This document shows, piece by piece, positions 55,586 through 62,888 of a DNA stretch of 64,000 nucleotides (positions are counted from its first letter, which is position 1; each line of letters starts with the position of its first letter). The translations under genes and the position numbers were made by a program. The notes under the pieces were generated by a model. It saw nothing but the letters and a program-made list of their open reading frames with translations, made no database searches and had not been told where the DNA came from. Location: NCBI GenBank assembly GCA_039030555.1, contig JBCCDY010000002.1:310001-374000 (forward strand). The letters are read 5' to 3'. Source of the DNA: JBCCDY01 sp039030555 (GTDB lineage: Bacteria; Bacteroidota; Bacteroidia; Cytophagales; Cyclobacteriaceae).

Positions 55586-57441
55586 TGATTCAATACAGCA
55601 TTTCCGGACTTAGCAGACTCTGGCGTATTCAGCTTACTGAGCTTTGGCAACATACTTTCGCTTTTCGATTGATATTTTTCAAGCCGATAAAGGATTTTAT
55701 GTAAAAGAGATACGGCCTCGTTAATATATAAGCCCTTATTTAACATCACACATTCTGCTTTAAGTGATTGTGTTGCATCTGTAATCTCAGATCTCGAAGG
55801 GAGACCTTTCTTTGCTAAATTCTCTAAAACCTGTGTTGCCCAGACAACCGGGATCTGGGCGGCATTACAGATGCCTAATATTTCACGTTGAACCCATCCT
55901 ATATCGTCCCAACCAACCTCAACTGCAAGATCACCTCTAGCGATCATGATACCTATTTTAGGTGCTTGCATTGCACTTAAAATGATATCAGAAAGATTAT
56001 TGAATGCTTCTCGTGTTTCTATTTTTATAATAATCCCAATCTTTTCAAGACTGGTGTGTTCAGATATTTTCTGGAAATATGCCTCTACATCATTTGCATT
56101 ATTAATAAACGATAGGTTAATGATATCAGCATGCTTTGTTACGAAACCTAGATCTTCCAGGTCTTTATCAGAAATGGATTCAATAGGGAGATGGCTGTCT
56201 GGAAAATTTATTCCTTTATCTGATTTCAGCTTTGACCCTTTATGCTTGGCTTTGAAAACTTGAACTGAAACTCCCTCTTTATTCTTCTCTACTACTTTTC
56301 CACCAATTTTTCCATCGTCGAAAAAAACCAAATGCCCCGGTTCTACATAATTTAAAACCTCAGGGTATGTACAAGAAATATGGGCATCTTGAAGGAGAGC
56401 TCCTTCAGAATTATAGAGTTTTGATTCACCAGGAACCTGATCATAGGAGAGCCTTAAAAAGTCTTTTTTGTGAATAAGTAAATGGTTTTCTAGTGCAGGT
56501 AGCTTTTCAATTTTTGCTGAATATTTCTGCCCATTTTTAAATATAAAAAATTTGGTGCCTTCCGTTACGAAAATTGAATCGAAGCAATGGCATAAAACCC
56601 CTCCAATTGATGTATTAGCGACTTTCATCTTTCGCTCTTTACCACGATTGTCTATGACCTCAATTACATCACCAATGTTTAAATTGGAAAGCCATTCTAT
56701 ATCCAAAGGGACAGCATACTTTGGTGAATCTTCAAAAAGCTTAGGTACAAGAAGCAAAAATGATGGCTTTGAGACGAAGCCCATATCATCTCTTTTAGGT
56801 ATTATTTTCCTGACTTTGGCCCCAATCTTTATAGGTCCTGTTCTGATTTTTGGCCCAGCCAGATCCATAGCGACTTTCAAATTCTTTTTCAACTTTTGAC
56901 TGGCTTTCTCAATGTTATGGATCATTCTTTTCCAGATTGAGGGATCATCATGTGCGCAGTTGATCCTAAAGCAATCCGTTCCATTATTGATGAGTTTTTC
57001 AATTAACTTGATGTCGAAAGCCGCTTCCCTAGGCAGTGTAACCATAATTCTAACCCTTCGGTCGTTTGCCTCTGGTCCAAAGAGTTCTGAAGTAATACAG
57101 TCATGATTACGGACTTCATTGATCTTAATTTCTTCCGAATCATGAAAACTATTGGCTTCTATTAAATTTTCAAGGTGGGTCTTAGTTAATTCAAGACTGG
57201 TTTTGATATGGCTTTCGGCATGTGCTAATCGTGACATGCCAATCCTATTTAACCACCTTTGAAGTTCGGTATGGTCTTCGGACCTGAAGGCTATGTACTG
57301 GATCAGGTTTTCAGCAGATTCATTGTGCTTAGGATGAATATTATATAAACGAGCTTCTAATTCATCTTTCGGAATATCAATCTTTTTCAAAAGTGCTTTG
57401 ACTTTAGAAATGAGTTGCTCGATTTCAAGATACTTGATCAT
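55582..57441 (-). CDS. atypical pyruvate kinase, N-terminally extended and without C-terminal domain
   Basis: A 619-residue protein with pyruvate kinase motifs after an N-terminal extension of about 125 residues: FRINCAHDDP (about 160), MDLAGPKIRTGPI (about 190), the catalytic Lys in IIKIETREAF (about 470), IARGDLAVEVGWDDIGWVQ and VVWATQVLENL. The segment between the second motif and the catalytic Lys is about 280 residues, so the B domain seems enlarged. The protein ends soon after LNKGLYINEAVSLL, so the C-terminal allosteric domain is absent. Position 117 (rabbit numbering) is Lys and 113 is Leu, as in potassium-independent enzymes. A true pyruvate kinase role is likely but unproven. Confidence 0.85.
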   Translation of the reverse strand: MIKYLEIEQLISKVKALLKKIDIPKDELEARLYNIHPKHNESAENLIQYIAFRSEDHTELQRWLNRIGMSRLAHAESHIKTSLELTKTHLENLIEANSFHDSEEIKINEVRNHDCITSELFGPEANDRRVRIMVTLPREAAFDIKLIEKLINNGTDCFRINCAHDDPSIWKRMIHNIEKASQKLKKNLKVAMDLAGPKIRTGPIKIGAKVRKIIPKRDDMGFVSKPSFLLLVPKLFEDSPKYAVPLDIEWLSNLNIGDVIEVIDNRGKERKMKVANTSIGGVLCHCFDSIFVTEGTKFFIFKNGQKYSAKIEKLPALENHLLIHKKDFLRLSYDQVPGESKLYNSEGALLQDAHISCTYPEVLNYVEPGHLVFFDDGKIGGKVVEKNKEGVSVQVFKAKHKGSKLKSDKGINFPDSHLPIESISDKDLEDLGFVTKHADIINLSFINNANDVEAYFQKISEHTSLEKIGIIIKIETREAFNNLSDIILSAMQAPKIGIMIARGDLAVEVGWDDIGWVQREILGICNAAQIPVVWATQVLENLAKKGLPSRSEITDATQSLKAECVMLNKGLYINEAVSLLHKILYRLEKYQSKSESMLPKLSKLNTPESAKSGNAVLNH

Positions 57442-57788
57442 TCCTTTCGCAGAAATTTTCAGTGAATTAAAGATGTAATCCTGGATATTGAAATGACTAC
57501 CGTTATTGAAGTAACTGACTTTTGTATTTTTTGAATTATAGTGAAGTAAAATGAGTTTACTTCACTGCTACAGATTAGGTTATACATCCGAATTCGAATT
57601 TTTGAAAGCTTTTATAAGCTATTGAGGTAAATGATATCATGACCGTCCGAAATCAGACGGTGACATCCGCATTCGATCAAACAATTAGCTATTTCATTTT
57701 TGTAAAATTTTATAAGTATCTAATAATCAATAATTTAATTCATTGGCATGACCTTAGTATATGATGTTCTGACGTAGAAGATATTTAT
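57442..57788. promoter_or_regulatory. intergenic control region of the MacB-type efflux operon
   Basis: 347 bp between divergent genes. It contains an 11-bp stem-loop at 57540-57566. Candidate activator sites are CCGAATTCGA (57588-57597), ACCGTC-N8-GACGGT (57642-57661) and CCGCATTCGA (57667-57676). A sigma-54-like element TTGGCATGACCTTAGTA lies at 57743-57759, with GG as expected, GT instead of GC at -12, and three mismatches to consensus. It ends 30 bp before the adaptor ATG. Confidence 0.45.
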
Positions 57789-59039
57789 ATGGACAAGATC
57801 AGAAAAAAGAAAAAGTGGACGTTGAAGAAAGTTGGTTATATCCTTGGAGGAGGATTCATCGTTTTCTTCGTTCTTTTTCAGTTTGTTTGGGCCGACCGAC
57901 GCTCGAAACTCAAAGTAGATCAAGATAGATTAACTATAAGTACGGTAACTCATGCTCCTTTTCAGGAACGTATTCCTGAAACAGGAACAGTATTGCCAAA
58001 AGAATCTCGTTATCTGGATGCCATAGAAGGAGGAATTGTTCAACAAGTGATGTTGGAATCAGGTACAGTAGTAAAGGAAGGGGATGTAATTCTAACACTG
58101 GCTAATTCTAATCTTCAACTAGATGTCCTTAATCGAGAAGCTCAACTTTATGAACAAATCAACCTACTGAGACAGACCAGGTTATCTTTAGAGCAAAACT
58201 CTTTAAGGTTGAAAACAGACTTAGCTGAGATCAATTATCAGATTGGTATTTTGGGCCCTCAGTACGAACGATCTAAAGAGCTCTATAAAGACAAAGTGAT
58301 CTCCCTTGAGGAGTATCAGGGTATAGAGGAGAATTATAAATATCAGATTAAACGAAGAAAATTCACTTATGAATCTTTTAAAACAGATTCTATTTCAACG
58401 AGGCTTCAGTTGAGGCAGTTGGCTGAGTCAGAAGCCAGAATGATCAGAAATCTTGATGCAGTGAGTAAAATCTTAGATAATTTGGTAATCAAAGCACCAA
58501 TTAATGGTCAACTTTCAAGACCTGAATTGGAGATTGGGCAATCCGTTAATACTGGTCAGAGGTTAGGACAGGTAGATGTAATCGGAAGCTTCAAAGTACG
58601 AGTTGAAATTGATGAAATCTATCTACCTCGTATTGATAATGGGCAGATTGGTCGCTTCACTTTTGATAATGAAAGTTATGCGATGAAAATTTCAAAAATA
58701 TATCCTACTGTAAATAATGGAGTATTTTCAGTAGATATGGACTTCGTTGGTGATATCCCTCCGGGAATAAAAAGAGGCCAGACACTTCGAATAAGAATAG
58801 AATTAAGTCAGCTTTCAGAAGCAACCCTAGTAGCTGTAGGAGGTTTTTATCAAGACACAGGAGGGAATTGGGTATATGTATTGAATGAAGATGGTAAAAC
58901 TGCGGAGAAAAGAAACATATCGCTGGGAAGAAAAAATCCGGACTTCTATGAAGTGACTGAGGGTTTGCAGGCTGGCGATAAGGTAATCACAAGTTCATAC
59001 CGAAATTTCGGAGACAATGAAGTACTTGTTTTCAATTGA
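57789..59039 (+). CDS. efflux periplasmic adaptor (HlyD/MacA-type)
   Basis: A 416-residue adaptor. A single N-terminal transmembrane anchor (GYILGGGFIVFFVLFQFVW, about residues 16-35) is followed by a lipoyl half (GGIVQQVMLESGTVVKEGDVIL), a long alpha-hairpin (QLYEQINLLRQTRLSLEQNS...), the second lipoyl half (LVIKAPINGQLSRPELEIGQSV) and a beta-barrel. It is the first gene of a MacB-type operon and would link the FtsX permeases to an outer-membrane TolC protein; none is seen in this operon before the window ends. Confidence 0.93.
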   Translation: MDKIRKKKKWTLKKVGYILGGGFIVFFVLFQFVWADRRSKLKVDQDRLTISTVTHAPFQERIPETGTVLPKESRYLDAIEGGIVQQVMLESGTVVKEGDVILTLANSNLQLDVLNREAQLYEQINLLRQTRLSLEQNSLRLKTDLAEINYQIGILGPQYERSKELYKDKVISLEEYQGIEENYKYQIKRRKFTYESFKTDSISTRLQLRQLAESEARMIRNLDAVSKILDNLVIKAPINGQLSRPELEIGQSVNTGQRLGQVDVIGSFKVRVEIDEIYLPRIDNGQIGRFTFDNESYAMKISKIYPTVNNGVFSVDMDFVGDIPPGIKRGQTLRIRIELSQLSEATLVAVGGFYQDTGGNWVYVLNEDGKTAEKRNISLGRKNPDFYEVTEGLQAGDKVITSSYRNFGDNEVLVFN

Positions 59040-59062
59040 CAATTATCAGTTAGCAATGAACA
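59040..59062. repeat. left arm of inverted repeat flanking the IVS-like gene
   Basis: The 23-bp sequence starting CAATTATCAGTTAG matches the reverse complement of 59430-59452 at 21 of 23 positions. It begins 1 bp after the adaptor stop and lies in a wider repeat-rich leader (59033-59077) with two copies each of CAATTGAC and CAATTATCA. Confidence 0.85.
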
Positions 59063-59078
59063 ATTATCAATTGACAGT

Positions 59079-59429
59079 GTGAAAGAGAATTTAATACAGG
59101 AAAAATCATTTGTATTTGCTGTCAGAATTATAAAAATGTACCAACATCTAACCTCAGAAAAGAAAGAGTTTATTTTAACTAAACAAGTGCTACGAAGTGG
59201 AACTTCAATAGGAGCCAATATAGAAGAGGCTTTAGGAGGTAGTTCAAAAAAGGACTTTACTGCGAAACTTAGAATATCTTACAAAGAGTGTCGGGAAACC
59301 AAATATTGGTTAAGACTTTTGAACGAAACAGGGTACTTAAACAAAGAAGAATTTCAAAGTATATTTAACGATTGTGATGAATTGGGTAAGCTACTTTACT
59401 CAATTATAAATAATATCAAAACCAAATAA
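59079..59429 (+). CDS. four-helix-bundle protein (23S rRNA intervening-sequence family)
   Basis: A 116-residue protein of the S23/IVP four-helix-bundle family. Its members are found inside intervening sequences of 23S rRNA genes in Leptospira and others, and also as free genes. Motifs: FAVRIIKMYQHL, LTKQVLRSGTSIGANIEEAL and DFTAKLRISYKECRETKYWLRLL. The start is GTG at 59079. It sits between adaptor and ATPase genes of an efflux operon and is bracketed by 23-bp inverted repeats; the right arm starts 1 bp after its stop. Biochemical function is unknown; related bundles bind RNA or proteins. Confidence 0.92.
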   Translation: MKENLIQEKSFVFAVRIIKMYQHLTSEKKEFILTKQVLRSGTSIGANIEEALGGSSKKDFTAKLRISYKECRETKYWLRLLNETGYLNKEEFQSIFNDCDELGKLLYSIINNIKTK

Positions 59430-59452
59430 TGTTAATTGTTAACTGATAATTG
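59430..59452. repeat. right arm of inverted repeat flanking the IVS-like gene
   Basis: TGTTAATTGTTAACTGATAA and following bases pair with 59040-59062 (21 of 23). It begins directly after the stop of the four-helix gene and ends 13 bp before the ATPase ATG. Confidence 0.85.
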
Positions 59453-59465
59453 ATAACTGAATACT

Positions 59466-60155
59466 ATGATAAAAACAGTCAACCTACAGAAAGTTTACAT
59501 GACCGAAGAGGTCGAAACGACAGCTTTAAACGAAGTAAATGTCGAAATAAAGGATGGAGAATTTGTTGCCATTATGGGGCCTTCGGGTTGTGGCAAATCC
59601 ACCCTCTTGAATATTCTGGGCCTTCTGGATAACCCAAGTGATGGTGAATATCATTTTTATGATAAAGAAGTAGCAAAATACTCTGAAAGGCAGAGGGCTC
59701 AGTTAAGAAAGGGTTCTATTGGTTTCGTATTTCAGAGCTTCAACCTAATTGACGAACTGACTGTATTTGAAAATGTAGAGCTTCCATTATTGTACTTAAA
59801 AGTTCCTTCTTCAGAACGAAAAGAGAAAGTCCATGCTGTTTTGGAGCGCATGAACATCATGCATAGAAGAAATCACTTCCCACAACAGCTCTCCGGGGGG
59901 CAGCAACAAAGGGTAGCTATTGCGAGAGCGATAATAGCAAAGCCTAAAGTAATACTTGCCGATGAACCTACTGGTAATTTGGACTCAGCTAATGGTGAAG
60001 AGGTTATGGGGCTTTTAGCAGAATTAAATAATGCAGGAACAACCATCATTATGGTAACGCACTCTCCACATGATGCTGGTTATGCGCACCGAATAATTAA
60101 TCTGTTTGATGGAAAAGTAGTGACTGAAAATATCAAAGAAGAATTCCACGTATGA
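59466..60155 (+). CDS. ABC transporter ATP-binding protein (MacB/LolD type)
   Basis: A 229-residue ATPase: Walker A GPSGCGKST, Q-loop FVFQSFNL, signature LSGGQQQRVAIARAI, Walker B VILADEPTGNLDS, H-loop MVTHSPHDA. The fold and length match stand-alone MacB/LolD-like ATPases that power FtsX permeases. It should form a complex with the two FtsX proteins encoded after it. It is separated from them by a repeat-bounded gap of 288 bp. Confidence 0.96.
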   Translation: MIKTVNLQKVYMTEEVETTALNEVNVEIKDGEFVAIMGPSGCGKSTLLNILGLLDNPSDGEYHFYDKEVAKYSERQRAQLRKGSIGFVFQSFNLIDELTVFENVELPLLYLKVPSSERKEKVHAVLERMNIMHRRNHFPQQLSGGQQQRVAIARAIIAKPKVILADEPTGNLDSANGEEVMGLLAELNNAGTTIIMVTHSPHDAGYAHRIINLFDGKVVTENIKEEFHV

Positions 60156-60164
60156 TTCAATTGG

Positions 60165-60187
60165 CAATTAGCAGTTAACAATGAGGA
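60165..60187. repeat. left arm of second inverted-repeat pair
   Basis: CAATTAGCAGTTAACAATGA and following bases are the same repeat family as 59040-59062, in the same orientation, 10 bp after the ATPase stop. Confidence 0.75.
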
Positions 60188-60412
60188 ATTACGAGTTAAC
60201 AAAGAAACTAGTTCAAACCTTTATTGCGATCCCGATCTGGTTGGAAGAAGTAATCTTATAAAGGATGGATCACTTCGTCCCCAGTTCTAGTGATGATGCC
60301 AGAAAATACCAATTGTTAAACCTCTAAAGAGCCAAATGCCAAATAGCCAAGAGCTTATATGATCAAAAAGCCCAATTGCTCTATAGTCTACCCGACAACC
60401 GGAATTATTAAT
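60188..60412. other. gene-free interior of the second repeat pair
   Basis: 225 bp without an open frame of useful length. It has no visible similarity to the four-helix gene. A few short words recur (GCCAAATGCCAAATAGCCAAG). It may be an eroded or RNA-only version of the element upstream. Confidence 0.4.
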
Positions 60413-60435
60413 TGTTCATTGTTAACTATTAATTG
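60413..60435. repeat. right arm of second inverted-repeat pair
   Basis: TGTTCATTGTTAACTATTAA and following bases match the right-arm consensus of 59430-59452, in inverted orientation to 60165-60187, ending 8 bp before the FtsX start. Confidence 0.75.
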
Positions 60436-60443
60436 AAAAAATC

Positions 60444-62870
60444 ATGTTCAGAAATTATATAAAGATAGCGTGGCGGAATTTGCTGAAATACAAACAGCAA
60501 ACTGTCGTCAATCTTGTTGGTTTGATCAGTGGAACGGTTAGCTGCCTTATCATTCTGGTTTATGTATATTCTCAATTTGGATTTGATACACAACATGAAG
60601 ATGCCTCTTCACTATACAGATTGCGTTCAGAGGTTGCGTTCAAGAGTACAACGGCTACAACTAATACAGCAGGATCCAGTCCTCCAATAGCATTTGCACT
60701 GAAAGAAGATTACCCAGAGGTCTCCCAGGCCTGCAGGGTGGTTTACTTTGGGGAAGGCTGGGAAAGCCTGATAAAGCCAGACATGGAACATATTGGATTT
60801 TATGAACCAGGAGGATATCTGGCTGATTCTACCTTTTTCGAGCTTTTTAATTTTCCATTTGTTGAGGGCAACAGAAAGAGTGCTCTCGACGGTCCTAATA
60901 AAATCGTACTTTCTTCCACACTTTCAAATAAGCTTTTTGGGGAAGAAAGTGCTGTAGACCAAACCATATTGCTTGAAACCGGTGGTGAATTTGTTCCCCT
61001 TATTGTTACAGGAGTGTTTGACAGCGATTTTGGAAAAACACACTTGAATCCAAATTATATACTCAGCATGAACTCTCCGGGTCTTGGAGCATTTGTGAAT
61101 GGCGTACAAAACTTCGCAACCCAGAATTTTGCATATTCCTACATCAGGCTAAATGAAGATGCCGACGCTTCAGTTCTGGAGGCAAAACTGCCACAGTTTC
61201 TTCAGGCAAGAGGTGCTGATGATCTTAAGGCAGCTGGCTTTGATAAAAAACTGTTTTTACAGCCGGTTACAGATATTAACCTCTATTCCGCTGGAATTTC
61301 CAACCAGATTGACAAGGTTTCGAGCATTCAGTATATCTACATGCTGGTTTCCCTTGCACTTGTCATTCAGCTGGTGGCCTGCATTAATTTTATTAACCTT
61401 AGTACGGCCAGAGCCAACAGACGTGCAAAAGAAATTGGAGTGAGAAAATCTGTTGGTGCTGACAGAAAATCACTGATTGGACAGTTCTTGGGGGAATCAG
61501 TTGTACTTACAACAATAGCTGCATCATTAAGTGTTCCGCTTGTAAACATCCTGCTTCCATTTATTAATGAACTGCTGGAGTCGAAACTTGCGCTATCGCA
61601 TCTTTTGGATTTCAGAATCCTTACTATTTTACTTTTTATCAGTATAACAACAGGGTTGCTTTCCGGTATTTATCCTGCCATATTTCTTTCATCCATAAGG
61701 CCGGTTAAAGTGTTAAAAAGTGTAGCTACATCTCAGTCTGGTAATGGAAGTTTAAGAAGAGTTCTTGTTGTATTTCAGTTCATAGTTTCTACTACCCTTA
61801 TTGTAGCTGTCATTGTTATTTCTCAGCAGCTGAAATTTGCCCAGCAGAAAGATATGGGCTTCAGTAAGAATAATTTGATAGCCCTGAGACTGGGCACCAG
61901 TGAACTCTCGGCAAATTATGAATCATTGAGAAATGAATTCCTGAAAATACCAGGTGTGAGAAAAGCGGCAGGTACCAATCATTATCCTTCAGAATTCATA
62001 TTTGGAGATCTGGGGATGCATCTTCCGGGAGCAGACCCTACTGTTCAGACTCTGGTCTATTATAATGGGATCACACGTAATTATTTCAATACAGTCGGAA
62101 CAAAGCTAATTAAGGGGCGAGATCTTGCAGATTCAGACAGTAGTCAGGTTATAGTGAACGAAGCTACACTCAAGGCTTTTAATATCCCAATTGAAGAAGC
62201 TGTTTCTTCTAAGCTGATACAGACCTATGAGGGGGTCAGTACGGAATATGTTATCGTGGGAGTTGTAGAAGATTATCATTTTAAAAGCTTTAAAGAGCCA
62301 ATAAATCCACTCCTGCTTTTCAACGAAGAGCAACCTGAATGGCTGGTTCTGAATACGGAAACTGATGATGTTGAATCGCTGCTTGAAGATTTGAATAGCG
62401 AATGGAAAGAAGCAGGATCAGAATCACCTCTGGTTTACAATTTTATTGACCAGGGAGTAAAAAGAATGTTTGAGGAGGAAAAGAGGATTGGTAACATTTC
62501 TCTTGTCTTTACGCTACTTGCGATACTGATCAGTTGTCTTGGATTGTTTGGGCTAATTTCATTCGTAGCTGAACAGAAGAAGAAGGAGATCGGTATAAGA
62601 AAAGTTCTGGGTGCAGGAGTCGATTCAATTGTATATCTACTTACAAAAGACTTTATAAAGTTAGTACTTGTAGCATTTGTTATTGCTACACCTTTAGCCT
62701 ATTACTTTTTACAGGGCTGGTTACAAGACTTTGCTTACAGGGTAGAGATTAGCTGGTGGGTTTTCGCAGCCGCTGGATTTATGGCCATGGTGATTACGCT
62801 GTTAACGATAAGTGTGCAATCTGTTCAGTCGGCACTAGCCAATCCAACTCGCTCCTTGAGAACCGATTAA
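60444..62870 (+). CDS. ABC permease, FtsX/MacB type
   Basis: An 808-residue permease made of two MacB-like halves. TM1 (VNLVGLISGTVSCLIILVYVYS) is followed by a periplasmic core domain and a three-helix FtsX domain with FINLSTARANRRAKEIGVRKSVGADRK. A central TM at about 435 leads to a second core domain and a second FtsX domain with EQKKKEIGIRKVLGAGVDSI. The long double-permease form is common in Bacteroidota. It acts with the ATPase and adaptor in export or extraction of a hydrophobic compound or lipoprotein; the substrate is unknown. Confidence 0.95.
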   Translation: MFRNYIKIAWRNLLKYKQQTVVNLVGLISGTVSCLIILVYVYSQFGFDTQHEDASSLYRLRSEVAFKSTTATTNTAGSSPPIAFALKEDYPEVSQACRVVYFGEGWESLIKPDMEHIGFYEPGGYLADSTFFELFNFPFVEGNRKSALDGPNKIVLSSTLSNKLFGEESAVDQTILLETGGEFVPLIVTGVFDSDFGKTHLNPNYILSMNSPGLGAFVNGVQNFATQNFAYSYIRLNEDADASVLEAKLPQFLQARGADDLKAAGFDKKLFLQPVTDINLYSAGISNQIDKVSSIQYIYMLVSLALVIQLVACINFINLSTARANRRAKEIGVRKSVGADRKSLIGQFLGESVVLTTIAASLSVPLVNILLPFINELLESKLALSHLLDFRILTILLFISITTGLLSGIYPAIFLSSIRPVKVLKSVATSQSGNGSLRRVLVVFQFIVSTTLIVAVIVISQQLKFAQQKDMGFSKNNLIALRLGTSELSANYESLRNEFLKIPGVRKAAGTNHYPSEFIFGDLGMHLPGADPTVQTLVYYNGITRNYFNTVGTKLIKGRDLADSDSSQVIVNEATLKAFNIPIEEAVSSKLIQTYEGVSTEYVIVGVVEDYHFKSFKEPINPLLLFNEEQPEWLVLNTETDDVESLLEDLNSEWKEAGSESPLVYNFIDQGVKRMFEEEKRIGNISLVFTLLAILISCLGLFGLISFVAEQKKKEIGIRKVLGAGVDSIVYLLTKDFIKLVLVAFVIATPLAYYFLQGWLQDFAYRVEISWWVFAAAGFMAMVITLLTISVQSVQSALANPTRSLRTD

Positions 62871-62888
62871 TCAACTAAATGAACCGTT

